A DNA stretch of 64,000 nt from Gp13-AA77 sp035946735. Its GTDB lineage: Bacteria; Acidobacteriota; Terriglobia; UBA7540. The DNA lies in the NCBI GenBank assembly GCA_035946735.1, contig DASYYZ010000006.1:10244-74243 (forward strand). Reading direction: 5' to 3'. Positions 44,098 through 53,816 of this stretch are shown piece after piece. The notes beneath the pieces were generated by a model. The model was not told where the DNA came from, did not search any database, and saw only the letters and a program-made list of their open reading frames with translations. The number at the start of each line of letters is the position of its first letter. Positions within the stretch are counted from its first letter, which is position 1. The translations under genes were made by a program, and so were the position numbers.

Positions 44098-45543
44098 CTA
44101 GGCCTTCGATTCAAGGAGCGCCGCTTCTTCGCAAATACGATTCCAGGCACGCTGCACGTGGACGAGCTCCGTATGCGTCTGGCCGATGCTCATGCGCAAT
44201 GTGAAGCGACCGTCCAGGCGAGTGTGAGTGAGATAGAGACGGCCGGTCCAGTTCAAACGATCCATCAGGGCTTTGTTCAAAGCGTCTCCGCCGCGATGCC
44301 GGAAACAAACAAGATTGAGCGGCGCGGGCGCAGCCAGTTCGAATCGGTCGTCCGCCTGAACCCAGCCGGCGAACTCGCGGGTAATCTCCACGTGGCGCCT
44401 GATGTGGTGTTGGAGACCCTCGACGCCGTAATGGCGGATCACAAACCAGAGTTTCAGGGCGCGAAAACGCCGCCCGAGCTGAATGTGCCAATCCCGGTAG
44501 TCGATTACTGCGCCCGATTCGGTAGCCTGGTTGCGCAGATACTCCGGAAGGACACTCAACGTATCGATAAGAGCCTTTCGGTCCGCAACGTAAAAGCAGT
44601 TGCAATCGAAGTTCGTGAACATCCATTTATGCGGATTGAAACTGTAGCTGTCAGCAAATTCGAGCCCGTCATGAATGTACCGGAATTCCGGGCAGAGCGC
44701 GGCCGTGCCTGACATGGCAGCGTCTACGTGCAGCCAAACACCATTCTCGCGGCAAATCCGGCCGATTTCGCGAATAGGATCGAGCGCGTTCGACGACGTA
44801 GTGCCCGCCGTAGCGCACACGAAGCAGGGAATCCGGCCTGAGCTTCGGTCCTTTTGAAGCCGCACCTCCAGTGACTCGGGACGCATGGCGAAACGCGAAT
44901 CCACGTCGATCAAGCGCAAGTTCGCGAGGCCCAGTCCGGCGATCTTCGCTGCCTTTTCGATGGAGGAATGCGCCTGGGATGAGGTGTATGCCGTAAGACG
45001 TCCATCACAGCCACGCTCGTTGGAGGCATAACTCGTAGCGCGCTCGCGCCCGGCGAGCAGGGCACACAGTGAAGCGCTTGATGCTGTATCCTGAATCACG
45101 CCCCCGCCCGAACCGTTCGACCTGAAGGCTTCAGGCAATCCCAGCATGTCCGCGAGCCAGTCGAGCACGTGGGTCTCGAGCTCGGTGCAGGCGGGACTTG
45201 TGGCCCACAGCATACCCTGAACGTCGAGTCCGGCAGAGAGCATCTCGCCGAGAATCGAAGGAAACGACGCATTCGAAGGGAAATAAGCGAAAAAGTTCGG
45301 CGATTGCCAATGAGTGACACCAGGCAGGATCAGCCCTTCCACGTCGGCCATCATGGTTTCGAAGGGTTCGCCAGTTTCGGGAGCGGCCGCGGGGAGTTGA
45401 TTCCGGATCTCGCCCGGTTTCGCCTGCGACAGCACGGGCAAGGATTCCACACGCTCGTAGTAGTCTGCGATCCAGTCGACCAGCACTTTGGCGTGGCGGC
45501 GGAAATCCGCCGTACTCATGTGGAAATTCTTGGCTTCAGCCAT
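44098..45543 (-). CDS. Aromatic-L-amino-acid decarboxylase-type PLP enzyme
   Basis: 481 residues from ATG 45543. Group II decarboxylase: NFFAYFPSNASFPSILGE near the substrate site, GSGGGVIQDTASSA, HVDAAMSGTAAL with the pyridine-binding Asp, and Schiff-base Lys306 in SFNPHKWMFTNFDC. The substrate range in the family is Trp, Tyr, Dopa and Phe. Stand-alone gene. Nearby trpE and aroDE serve aromatic synthesis, but no functional link is shown. Confidence 0.92.
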   Translation of the reverse strand: MAEAKNFHMSTADFRRHAKVLVDWIADYYERVESLPVLSQAKPGEIRNQLPAAAPETGEPFETMMADVEGLILPGVTHWQSPNFFAYFPSNASFPSILGEMLSAGLDVQGMLWATSPACTELETHVLDWLADMLGLPEAFRSNGSGGGVIQDTASSASLCALLAGRERATSYASNERGCDGRLTAYTSSQAHSSIEKAAKIAGLGLANLRLIDVDSRFAMRPESLEVRLQKDRSSGRIPCFVCATAGTTSSNALDPIREIGRICRENGVWLHVDAAMSGTAALCPEFRYIHDGLEFADSYSFNPHKWMFTNFDCNCFYVADRKALIDTLSVLPEYLRNQATESGAVIDYRDWHIQLGRRFRALKLWFVIRHYGVEGLQHHIRRHVEITREFAGWVQADDRFELAAPAPLNLVCFRHRGGDALNKALMDRLNWTGRLYLTHTRLDGRFTLRMSIGQTHTELVHVQRAWNRICEEAALLESKA

Positions 45544-45984
45544 GCGTGATTGGACCTTTCGGGAGCCGGGACCATCACCTTTCAGACAAATAACGCGTTC
45601 CGAGTCTGCTGCGTCAAACCGCTGGCCAACTACGCTGCAGTGTGTATCTTGCCCGGACGGCAGGAGGCGGCGCAAGACGGGCGGCCGAGAGCGCATCGCG
45701 ACACGCGTCTCTGAATTATACGCTGGCCGACGAGACTTAGCCTTACGAGCGGGACTGCTCCGAGGGCCGCTATCGAATTTCGCATCGCGTGTCGGGCGTC
45801 GCAGAAACTCACAATAAATAGCAAGATTGGCCCATAAATAGTGTTTGATTTACGAGCTATCTGTGACAATCTGTTTCGGCAGGCCTGCCAATTGCGTCGT
45901 CAAGAGGAGAGATGGGCGGGGCGTAGGCGGCCGGACATGCGAATACTGTCGCGAAAAAAGAATCAGCACAGGAGGGCTTAGGCG
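45544..45984. other. Divergent intergenic region
   Basis: About 440 bases between the decarboxylase and the secreted-protein gene. Open frames here only overlap each other on both strands. An AT-richer part near 45820-45880 probably carries the promoter for the rightward gene. No repeat seen. Confidence 0.35.
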
Positions 45985-46782
45985 ATGCTAGATCTGAAGA
46001 AGGGTGCACAGATAAGAGGGGAACGAAAGCGCATCTTGGATAGCGGGCTGGAAAAGCGGATTGCCACTTATGCGGCGGCGGGAGCGGCAGGGGTCGGCAT
46101 GCTCGCGCTGGCCGCTCCGGCGCAGGCAGAGATTGTCTATACTCCCGCTGACCTTCGCGTTTCTCAGGCGCCTTGCTGCGACAGCCCCGGTATCAAGATT
46201 GACTTAAACAACGACGGCGTTAAGGACTTCTCAGTGTGGATCTGGAGCTATGCAGATTTCGGACCTACTTACGTGGACCTCTTCCTTTACGCCAAGAATC
46301 GTGCCAATGGCGTTCGGGGAGCGGACCGAGGCTTTGCAGCGCGCCTGAACTCCGGCGCCATCATCGGCTCATCGCAAAAGTTCGCCCAGGCCCGCACGTT
46401 CCGCGGGATTCCCTTGGTGGACATGGATGTGCAGTACACCGGAATCGGCAGGGAGAAGACTTCATTCTGCTACGGCCCTTGGTCGCAACCTGCAAAGAAC
46501 GGCTACCTGGGCGTAAGGTTCGATATCTCCGGACAAACGCACTACGGCTGGATTCGCCTCACCACGGGTGCCTGCATTGGCGGCGGCCGCCTCGACGCGA
46601 TCATAACCGGCTATGCCTACAACACTGAGCCTGGTCAGCCCATTTTCGCCGGCGAAGGCGCTCCTGGCGCCGAGGCGTCGACGGTAAGGCCTGAATCCGG
46701 CACGCTGGGCCAATTGGCGCTGGGATCATTGGGACTTGCCTTGGGGCGACGCAGGGAGCATCCGTTACACAACGGTGATTGA
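45985..46782 (+). CDS. Secreted protein with PEP-CTERM-like C-terminus
   Basis: 265 residues. A long-n-region signal peptide (ATYAAAGAAGVGMLALAAP, then AQAEIV) precedes a beta-rich domain with a calcium-binding-like DLNNDGVKDFSVW and FDISGQTHYGWIRL. The tail PESGTLGQLALGSLGLAL followed by GRRRE has the layout of exosortase sorting signals (PEP-like motif, hydrophobic helix, Arg cluster). AGGAGG site before ATG. Function unknown; likely surface or biofilm matrix. No exosortase gene is in the window. Confidence 0.72.
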   Translation: MLDLKKGAQIRGERKRILDSGLEKRIATYAAAGAAGVGMLALAAPAQAEIVYTPADLRVSQAPCCDSPGIKIDLNNDGVKDFSVWIWSYADFGPTYVDLFLYAKNRANGVRGADRGFAARLNSGAIIGSSQKFAQARTFRGIPLVDMDVQYTGIGREKTSFCYGPWSQPAKNGYLGVRFDISGQTHYGWIRLTTGACIGGGRLDAIITGYAYNTEPGQPIFAGEGAPGAEASTVRPESGTLGQLALGSLGLALGRRREHPLHNGD

Positions 46783-47405
46783 CATGCCCTGAGCCGGTTG
46801 CCACTTGTCCCGACCCGGGGACTGATCCGCGATCTTAGGTGCCTCTCCCGCTGCTTACAAGAGAATCTGGATGGCTTCGCGGCATGCCGCCTGCAAGTAA
46901 ACGGTGGTATGAGCGCATTCTTGTCTAAGCCGCTGGTCCTTACTCTCATCTAGGTTGTAGCGACAGCTGAAGCTCAACACTCTGGCCGACATCGAGCGAA
47001 GCCTGATGATGCCTCCAGGCAGACGCGTGAAAGATCGAACCTGCCGCATCTGCACTTCACCATTTTCAAGCCAGGTCCTGGGAGGCGCTGGTGGCAAGGC
47101 ACTGCCATCAATCCGTATCCCATCCTGCGAGCTGGCTAGCGAGACGCTCTCGGTAGAGCTGGCGCCCTCACGCGTTCCGGTGTATGCTGCGAACATCGGA
47201 AAGAGGGGCGGTGGCGCCTTGCGCAACGCGAGTCGAGAACGACTGGCTCAGACGCTTGGCGAAAAGCTGAACGGGACAAATTGCGGGTGCTTCTGACACC
47301 TTCGGGCCCAGCAAAAGCCTCTAATAAAAGATAGCTACGAACGGAAGCAGAGCGATACGCGAGCTTGCCCGACGGGTGCAGCAGCCTTGACCGGAGTTTC
47401 ATGCG
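46783..47405. other. Intergenic with ambiguous overlapping ORFs
   Basis: About 620 bases. A minus-strand frame (46855-47226) and a plus-strand frame (47006-47296) overlap head to head; neither has a ribosome site or family pattern. One may be a real small gene, but the sequence does not decide. Confidence 0.3.
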
Positions 47406-49739
47406 ATGCGCGTGACCTACCGCCTGATCATTTCGCTGGTCATTGGAATTGCAGCAGTCACGTTTGTCTTTGCGCGCTCCCAGGTGCGCGCGGAGAAACG
47501 CAGCCGTCAGAACGATCTGGAACGGCGCGCCGAGATTTTGGCGCAGAGCATGCAGGAATCGATCGAGCCCATGCTCGAATCTCGATCCTACCAGCGTGAT
47601 CTGCAGCGTCTTGTTGACCGCTTTGGACACGGCGAAAAGCTCGCCGGCATTGCGATTTACAACGCCGAGGGCCGGCTGTTGACGGCTGGCCCGGGCGTTT
47701 CGCAGCATCTCACCTTCGCCCCGCCTCCGGTGAACCAAGCGATGGCTGAAAAGAGAGGCCAGGGGCAGTTCCTGACGCTCGGCGGCCGGTTCATCTATCT
47801 TTATGCGATGCCTCTGCATAACAAGGAGCAAACCGTCAGCGGCGCGCTCGCGATTTTTCATGACGCCAGCGATATCAACCGCCAGAGTTGGGAAATCTGG
47901 CGGACTACCGTCGTGCATTTTCTCATTCAGATCACGCTGGTGGTTGCCGTAACACTGCTCATCGTTCGTTTCAGCGTTCACGGCCCCATCGCTCGCATGA
48001 CCGAATGGATGCGAAGTCAACGCTCCGGACGGCCCTCACCTCCTTCGGAGGCGCCGGACGGCGTCTTCCAGCACATGGCCCACGAGGTGACGGCGCTGAC
48101 CCGGAGTCTGGCGGACGCCCGCCGGGCCGCCCAGGCCGAGGCTCGGCTCCGCGAATCGGCCGAGTCGCTTTGGACCGCGGAAAGGCTGCGCGTTCACCTC
48201 GGTGGCAAGCTTCCGGAGGGAGCGCTCTGTGTGGTTTCGAACCGCGAGCCTTACATGCATGTCCGCGAGGACAACTCCACCAAAGTGGTGGTTCCGGCCA
48301 GCGGATTGGTTACGGGGATGGAGCCCGTGCTGCTGGCTTGCGGCGGCACCTGGATCGCGCAGGGTTCGGGCAATGCCGACCGCGAGAACAGTGATGAGCG
48401 GGGCCGGCTCCGGGTGCCGCCCGAAGAGCAGCGATATACCTTGCGCCGGGTATGGCTCAGCCGCGAGGAAGAGCAGGGTTACTATCTGGGCTTCGCGAAC
48501 GAAGGTCTCTGGCCGTTATGTCACATCGCGTTCACCCGCCCGATTTTCCGCGCCTCGGACTGGGAGTACTACCAGCAGGTGAATCAGAAGTTCGCCGACG
48601 CGGTGCTCGAAGAGATTGAGGGTACTCCGAATCCTTTGGTTCTAATTCAGGATTATCACTTCGCCTTGTTGCCTGGCCTGATCAAGAGCCGCCGGCCCGA
48701 TGCTCGGGTTTCAGTGTTCTGGCACATCCCCTGGCCTAATCCCCAGGTGTTCGGTATCTGCCCCTGGCAGCGCGAATTGTTAGACGGCTTGCTCGGAGCG
48801 GACTGTGTCGGCTTTCATATTCAGTCGCACTGCAACTATTTTTTGGAGACGGTTGATAACGTACTCGAATCGCGCGTGGACTGGGAGCGCTTCGCCGTCG
48901 ATCGCCGGGGCCATCGCACGATCGTGCGGCCCTTCCCGATCAGCGTTTCGCTCTCGGACGAGCGGGCCCCGAGAGAAACTCCGAACCCGTACGTTGAACG
49001 CGCGCGTCTGTTCAAGAAATTGGACGTTGAGGCGGTGTTCCTCGGCGTCGGGGTTGACCGCGTCGACTACACCAAAGGAATCCTGGAGCGCTTCCGCGGG
49101 ATCGAGCGCTTCCTGGAAAAATTTCCCCGGTATCGCGGGCAATTTACCTTCGTTCAGGTGGGCGCTCCGAGCCGCACGGAGATCGATCGCTATGCCGGAT
49201 TCATGGTGGAGGTCGAGATGGAGGCGGAGCGCATCAACGAACGCTTTCAGATGACCCGGTGGAGACCAATCTGTTTTCTGGAGCGGCACCACAGCCATCA
49301 GGAGATTGCGGAGTACTACCGTGCCGCAGACATCTGTCTCGTCACTTCGCTGCACGATGGCATGAATCTGGTGTCGAAGGAATTTGTGGCGGCCCGGAAC
49401 GACGAACAGGGAGTCCTGATCTTGAGCCGATTTACGGGTGCCTCCCGGGAGCTGCCCGATGCGATCCTCATAAACCCTTATGATGTCGAAGAGATGTCAA
49501 CCGCGATCTTGGTCGCCCTCGAGATGGGTCCGGAGGAGAGGACGGCAAGGATGCGCCGCATGCGTCAGGCGGTGCGCGAGCACAACATCTATCGATGGGC
49601 GGCGAGTTTGATCGGGGCTTTGGCCGAAATCCGGCTGGACCACAATCCGGCGCTTGACACGGCGCGACCCGAATCGACTCCGCCTACGCCAGCACCTGCC
49701 CCAATGGAAACAGCCGAGCTGCACAAGTCCTGGCCTTGA
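47406..49739 (+). CDS. otsA: Trehalose-6-phosphate synthase fused to a membrane sensor-like module
   Basis: 777 residues, about 300 longer than a normal OtsA. N-terminus: membrane helix (about 7-24), extracytoplasmic segment (about 26-168, GIAIYNAEGRLLTAGPG), second helix (about 171-190) and a HAMP-like coil (about 191-270). From about 272 the GT20 domain: QDYHFALLP, HIPWPNPQVF, GVDRVDYTKGILERF and SLHDGMNLVSKEFVAARN. It makes trehalose 6-phosphate from UDP- or ADP-glucose and glucose 6-phosphate. The module suggests envelope or osmotic control. No otsB phosphatase is nearby. Confidence 0.92.
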   Translation: MRVTYRLIISLVIGIAAVTFVFARSQVRAEKRSRQNDLERRAEILAQSMQESIEPMLESRSYQRDLQRLVDRFGHGEKLAGIAIYNAEGRLLTAGPGVSQHLTFAPPPVNQAMAEKRGQGQFLTLGGRFIYLYAMPLHNKEQTVSGALAIFHDASDINRQSWEIWRTTVVHFLIQITLVVAVTLLIVRFSVHGPIARMTEWMRSQRSGRPSPPSEAPDGVFQHMAHEVTALTRSLADARRAAQAEARLRESAESLWTAERLRVHLGGKLPEGALCVVSNREPYMHVREDNSTKVVVPASGLVTGMEPVLLACGGTWIAQGSGNADRENSDERGRLRVPPEEQRYTLRRVWLSREEEQGYYLGFANEGLWPLCHIAFTRPIFRASDWEYYQQVNQKFADAVLEEIEGTPNPLVLIQDYHFALLPGLIKSRRPDARVSVFWHIPWPNPQVFGICPWQRELLDGLLGADCVGFHIQSHCNYFLETVDNVLESRVDWERFAVDRRGHRTIVRPFPISVSLSDERAPRETPNPYVERARLFKKLDVEAVFLGVGVDRVDYTKGILERFRGIERFLEKFPRYRGQFTFVQVGAPSRTEIDRYAGFMVEVEMEAERINERFQMTRWRPICFLERHHSHQEIAEYYRAADICLVTSLHDGMNLVSKEFVAARNDEQGVLILSRFTGASRELPDAILINPYDVEEMSTAILVALEMGPEERTARMRRMRQAVREHNIYRWAASLIGALAEIRLDHNPALDTARPESTPPTPAPAPMETAELHKSWP

Positions 49740-49867
49740 TCCGGTGCCAGGACTGGGCTTCCGGCGCAGGGAAATCTTAAGCATTGGTGGAATCGCTTCG
49801 AGGGGCGAACCCCCGTGGATTCACCCCTTGAAGCCAGAACAGTGCAACGAGGACGTTACAAATCGGA

Positions 49868-51481
49868 TCAGCGGGCCACTGTGGATCCCGCCGCGCCCAG
49901 AGCTACGTTGGTCCCTATCAGGCTGCCCGAGACGATCATATCAACCCGCCGGTTGAGCTGCCTGCCCTGCGAAGTATCGTTGCTGGCAATCGGGTTTGCG
50001 TCTCCAAACCCCTGGGATGAGATGGAGTCCGGCGACACGCCTTGCGCTACCAGGAAGATGCGCACCGCCTCGGCCCGCTTATCGGAAAGCGTCTGATTGG
50101 TCTCGTCGCGGCCCGTGCTGTCGGTGTAACCGTCGACTTCGAGCTTCAGACCTGGATAGGCGAGCAGAACGCCCGCCACTTTGGCGAGCGCCAGTTTTGC
50201 TTCGGGCCTCAACTCATAGCGGCCAGTGGCGAAAAGTACGTCTGACATACGAACCACCAGACCCCGCTGCGTGTCCTGCGTCTGCAAGATCGTATTGAGT
50301 TGCTTCAGCAGTTGGGCTCGCATCTGCTCGGCCTGGGCTTCAGCCTGCTGTGCCCGCTGCTGGGCGTCCGCCGCCTGCAGCTGAGCCTGATTGGCTTGGG
50401 CCTGAGCCTGCTGCTGTGCCGCTTCGGCCTGTGCCTGACCCTGCGCAGCTGCGTCGGCTTGGGCTTGAGCCTGCTGCGCTTGAGCCTGGGCCTGAGCTTG
50501 CTGTGCCTGAGCTTGGTCGGCCTGCGCCTGGGACTGCGCGGCCTGGGCCTGAGCCTGCTCCGCGTCCTGCTTCAATTCTGCCTGGTGGCGGGCCTCGCGT
50601 TTATTCAGCGCGATGATGCGCGCGTCTTCCGCAATTTGCACGGCTTCGCGCGCATTGGTGACGATATCTTTCTTATCGCCGTGACGGTTGGATTCGAGTG
50701 CCTCGGCGTTCTGCAGGTCCGTTTCTGCCCTGGCGAGGGTGTCAGAGGCGTCCTGATCCGCGCCTGCCCATCGGGCGATGCGAATCGCATTCTGCGCCTC
50801 GTAGACGTCAAGCGGAGCTTCGCCCTTGATGGCTATCGGTGTTACCTCGGTGCTGGTCACGTTGCTCGTGTAGTCGCCACGTTTCAAGAGCTCGAATTTC
50901 GCGTCGACCTCCTCAATGGTTCCCGTGGTCTGAGGAAGGACCCTATTCTCAGCCACTACCATGTCGCTTGGCCGGATGACGGCGAAGTAGGGCTCGGCGG
51001 TCACGATGAGGCCGCAGGCTTGCAGGTTCGTGGCTGCGACCAGATTGGCATTACCGTCATCGTTGGGCACAACCTCACCGAGGTTCGTTGGGCGGCCGTC
51101 AGGAGTGATAGCCCACAGGACGTAAGTGAGGTAAGGCGCTCCGAACTGGCTCGCGGCCGGAATAAGGTGCTTGAACTGAGCGTGGATGCGAGTCGTGCCC
51201 TGCTTGTTCTCCACGGTCGCTTTTCCTTCCGCCTTGGTGAGCAGGCTTGTGCCCTCAAATCCAATGTCCGTCGATTCGCGATTGCGGTAGTTAATGGCTT
51301 TGACGGTGCGGCCGACGACCGTGACCTTGAATACCGCCACGGTGCCGTCGGGAGTTCTGGCATTGCCACTCGGAACGGTTTGGACCTGCTCCTGGCTTTG
51401 GTCTTGCGCGTCTTGCGCCCACAGACCGAGCGGCAACACAGCAATCAATGAGAACAGTAAAATCCCGAGACCTTTTCGCAT
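49868..51481 (-). CDS. OmpA-family protein with long Ala/Gln coiled coil
   Basis: 537 residues. Signal peptide (about 1-23), an N-terminal beta-rich part, and a coil of about 110 residues made of AQAQ/QAQAD units (about 300-410). The C-terminal OmpA peptidoglycan-binding domain follows: LSDVLFATGRYELRPEAKL, VDGYTDSTG, LSDKRAEAVR and GQGDAN-like SSQGFGDANPIASN, then NRRVDMIV. It likely links the outer membrane to the wall, with the coil as a spacer. A GGAGGAGG site precedes ATG. Confidence 0.9.
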   Translation of the reverse strand: MRKGLGILLFSLIAVLPLGLWAQDAQDQSQEQVQTVPSGNARTPDGTVAVFKVTVVGRTVKAINYRNRESTDIGFEGTSLLTKAEGKATVENKQGTTRIHAQFKHLIPAASQFGAPYLTYVLWAITPDGRPTNLGEVVPNDDGNANLVAATNLQACGLIVTAEPYFAVIRPSDMVVAENRVLPQTTGTIEEVDAKFELLKRGDYTSNVTSTEVTPIAIKGEAPLDVYEAQNAIRIARWAGADQDASDTLARAETDLQNAEALESNRHGDKKDIVTNAREAVQIAEDARIIALNKREARHQAELKQDAEQAQAQAAQSQAQADQAQAQQAQAQAQAQQAQAQADAAAQGQAQAEAAQQQAQAQANQAQLQAADAQQRAQQAEAQAEQMRAQLLKQLNTILQTQDTQRGLVVRMSDVLFATGRYELRPEAKLALAKVAGVLLAYPGLKLEVDGYTDSTGRDETNQTLSDKRAEAVRIFLVAQGVSPDSISSQGFGDANPIASNDTSQGRQLNRRVDMIVSGSLIGTNVALGAAGSTVAR

Positions 51482-51819
51482 TTCTTATTCCTCCTCCCGG
51501 CGTTGTCAGCCGGGCACGCATCTTGACGCCTCCATTGCGACGGGGCATGGGTCGAGACAACACATGCCGCCAACAGTCGGCTCCGGAGCGCGCATTCGGA
51601 TGATACAGTGCACTCAAGTGGCCGAAGACTCAGATCTCCCCCAAATGCGCGCTTTTCAATGGCCTAGGCCTAGCACCCCGACGGCTACAGGGGCCCGGCT
51701 AGGGAGAAAACTTTACTCGGCCGGTGTAAGGGGCTCTACAAACCTTGTGCTTATGCCTGGAGTAACCTGTGGTTGGTCGCTCAGGTCTTTCCCCAGTGGG
51801 GCATAGCTAATTGACCCAA
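51482..51819. other. Intergenic, no supported gene
   Basis: About 340 bases upstream of the OmpA gene and of the promoter at 51820. ORFs here lie across the strand opposite to the OmpA start and look like shadows. Contains the OmpA promoter by position, not recognised by sequence. Confidence 0.35.
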
Positions 51820-51848
51820 TTGACGCGGACGTGAACCGTACATAATCT
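51820..51848 (+). promoter_or_regulatory. Sigma70-type promoter
   Basis: TTGACG at 51820-51825, a 17-base spacer, and TAATCT at 51843-51848. Both boxes are close to consensus with ideal spacing. It points to the small gene at 51979, leaving a leader of about 125 bases. Confidence 0.6.
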
Positions 51849-51978
51849 GTTGTGGCTACAGCGGCTCTTGTCGCTAAAGTAGGTGGTTTTCGTCCGCAGA
51901 TCAGCTTCCCCTTGGTCTTCTGGCGGAACCAGTTGCGGTGGCCCCTACGGCTAGGCTAAGACCAGCTGAGTTGCGACC

Positions 51979-52302
51979 ATGAACTCGCTCGATATCTTTC
52001 AAAAACTACCCGGCGGAACGAGACTGTGGATCTGCGGGGCAGCCAGCGTTCTAGAAGCCAAGATGCGTCTGCTCGACCTGCAACGTGCGGAGCCAGCCGA
52101 ATACTACGCGTGTGACCTCGCAGAAAGAGCTGTGGTGGTCGCGATAACTCGAGAGCGGCCAGAACTCCACACAGTCACCGACGATACCGAGTTCTTCGGT
52201 AAGCTCGAATCCAGATATCGTGAAACAACCTGGCACCGTACCCGAGTCCTGCAAGACCGGCGTGCGAGCGAGCGGCAACTCGGATGGGGCCCCGCTCGCT
52301 GA
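51979..52302 (+). CDS. Small conserved-looking hypothetical protein
   Basis: 107 residues, soluble. The start MNSLDIFQKLPGGTRLWIC, then SVLEAKMRLLDLQRAEPAEY, matches a recurring pattern of short bacterial proteins (L-D-I-F, G, W-I, E-A-K-R-L, P-x-E-Y) of unknown role, often next to response regulators. A good sigma70 promoter lies upstream. No function can be assigned. Confidence 0.55.
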   Translation: MNSLDIFQKLPGGTRLWICGAASVLEAKMRLLDLQRAEPAEYYACDLAERAVVVAITRERPELHTVTDDTEFFGKLESRYRETTWHRTRVLQDRRASERQLGWGPAR

Positions 52303-52411
52303 AGTCACCCCGAGTTCTTCCCGCCCAAACAGTAAAGCGAAACTTCTCGGCGCGATTCCCACGTCCTCGCTCGCCCGCAGAGTTGTCAGCCTAGGGGAGA
52401 CGGCTTTGCCG

Positions 52412-52657
52412 CTAGGGCTGTGGCTCTGTCTTCTGCTCCACTTTGCTGGCGCCTTTTTGGACCTTGCGCGCTGACTTGTGAGTGGCTTTTTTGGCGGTCT
52501 TTTTCACCGCCTTTCCGGTGTGTTTTGCAGCGCTTTTCGTGTCACGACCGGCGTCTTTGATGTCCTGCTTGGCGCTCTCTTGCGCTCGAGGCACTCCGGG
52601 CCAGACGAGACTCAGCATGGCGCCCAGCACAAAGATCCGCAGATAAGTTACCTTCAT
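52412..52657 (-). CDS. Small secreted Lys/Ala-rich protein
   Basis: 81 residues from ATG 52657, which has GGGAGGAA upstream. Signal peptide MKVTYLRIFVLGAMLSLVWP, cleaved near RAQES, then a repetitive basic helix (KDAGRDTKSAAKHTGKAVKK and onward) like small histone-H1-type or apolipoprotein-like envelope proteins. It could bind nucleic acid, wall polymers or membrane. Next to ku on the same strand, 66 bases downstream of the ku stop. Confidence 0.62.
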   Translation of the reverse strand: MKVTYLRIFVLGAMLSLVWPGVPRAQESAKQDIKDAGRDTKSAAKHTGKAVKKTAKKATHKSARKVQKGASKVEQKTEPQP

Positions 52658-52723
52658 CGTTTCCTCCCTTGAATCGAAAATAGCCATTGAGAACCCGGCG
52701 TTTCAGCGACGTAGCTCTTACTT

Positions 52724-53548
52724 TCAGCTCGCCTTGCGGTGCGCTGTCTTGCTCTTCACTTTGATGGCCCGGACCGGCTTTCTTGATCGAGCCGCCAAGC
52801 TCTTTTTCAACGCTTCCATCATGTCGACCACCGGAGCGAGGCGGGGTTTGGCCTCCTCCACGATTTCCTTACCCTCCTGCTTTGCTTCCAGGAACTCGCG
52901 GAGACGTTCCTGATACTCGTCGCGATATTTTGCAGGCTCGAAAGGCGCCTCCAGGCTTGCGATGAGCTGTTGGGCCAGGCTGATCTCCTGAGCTTTAAGC
53001 CTCGCTGAGCCGGAATCATTGTACTCCGAGGCGTAGCGGATCTCATTTTCAAAATACAGGGTGTGTAAGGCCAGTCCCTTCGAGCGCGGCCGCAGCATCA
53101 CGAGGTATTCCCGCTCGTGCATGGTGACCTTTGCGATCGCGGCGCGCCCTGTGTCCTCCATGCCTCGAAGCAGGAGCCGATAGGGCTTCTGTCCCGATTC
53201 TTCAGGAGACACGAAATAGGACGCGTTGAAATAGAGCGGGTCCACATCCTTGAAGGGCACGAACTCCATGATCTCCATGCTCTTGGATGAAGGGGGAGCG
53301 ATCTTACGGATTTCGTCGGGTTTCACGAGCACGTACTGATTCTTGGCGTATTCATAGCCCTTGACCACCTCGGAACGCTCCACGATCCGGTCGCAAGTGG
53401 GGCAGAAAAGCGGGCGGCGCAGCCTGGTGTGGCACTTGGCGTGGATCTGGTGCAGACGGATATTCTCCTTGCGGGCGGCCGGGTAGAGGCGCACCGGAAT
53501 CGAGACCAGGCCAAAATTGATGAAACCCTTCCAAGCGCTTGCTGCCAT
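52724..53548 (-). CDS. ku: Ku DNA end-binding protein
   Basis: 274 residues, normal for bacterial Ku. Starts MAASAWKGFINFGLVSIPVR, then RLHQIHAKC, RIVERSEVVKGYEY, PFKDVDPLYF and RYASEYND; the basic C-tail KPVRAIKVKSKTAHRK is typical. It forms a ring on double-strand DNA ends and recruits LigD in non-homologous end joining. No ligD is in the window. The gene's role in this genome's rearranged state is open. Confidence 0.95.
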   Translation of the reverse strand: MAASAWKGFINFGLVSIPVRLYPAARKENIRLHQIHAKCHTRLRRPLFCPTCDRIVERSEVVKGYEYAKNQYVLVKPDEIRKIAPPSSKSMEIMEFVPFKDVDPLYFNASYFVSPEESGQKPYRLLLRGMEDTGRAAIAKVTMHEREYLVMLRPRSKGLALHTLYFENEIRYASEYNDSGSARLKAQEISLAQQLIASLEAPFEPAKYRDEYQERLREFLEAKQEGKEIVEEAKPRLAPVVDMMEALKKSLAARSRKPVRAIKVKSKTAHRKAS

Positions 53549-53816
53549 CGACTACCTCCCGAAGTTCGGGTCAGACTGCTAAGATTCACCGCAATTCACT
53601 TGATTCCGATGGCGGAGGTTCAGCCGCAGAATCTTAACAGGGGACGGACGGCAGTTATGCCATGCCGCTCACTGCGAAGCTCAGGTCGGCCCCTCGCAGT
53701 GTCACAAAACTGTGAAGCTGACGGTCAGCCGGCGAGCACCTAACGGGTGGAAGTCTGTTGATTCTTATACTCTCGCACGGCGCCCTCGCTGCGCCGCGCG
53801 AATGGAGACGTAATCT

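Noticed and set aside
46855..47296. Two overlapping ORFs of 123 and 96 codons on opposite strands
   Set aside because: Neither has a ribosome site, a family-like pattern or a neighbour that would decide between them, so no gene is called.
50370..50560. Low-complexity CAG/GCC-rich DNA as a tandem repeat
   Set aside because: The period is irregular and it is explained by the Ala/Gln coiled coil of the OmpA-family protein.
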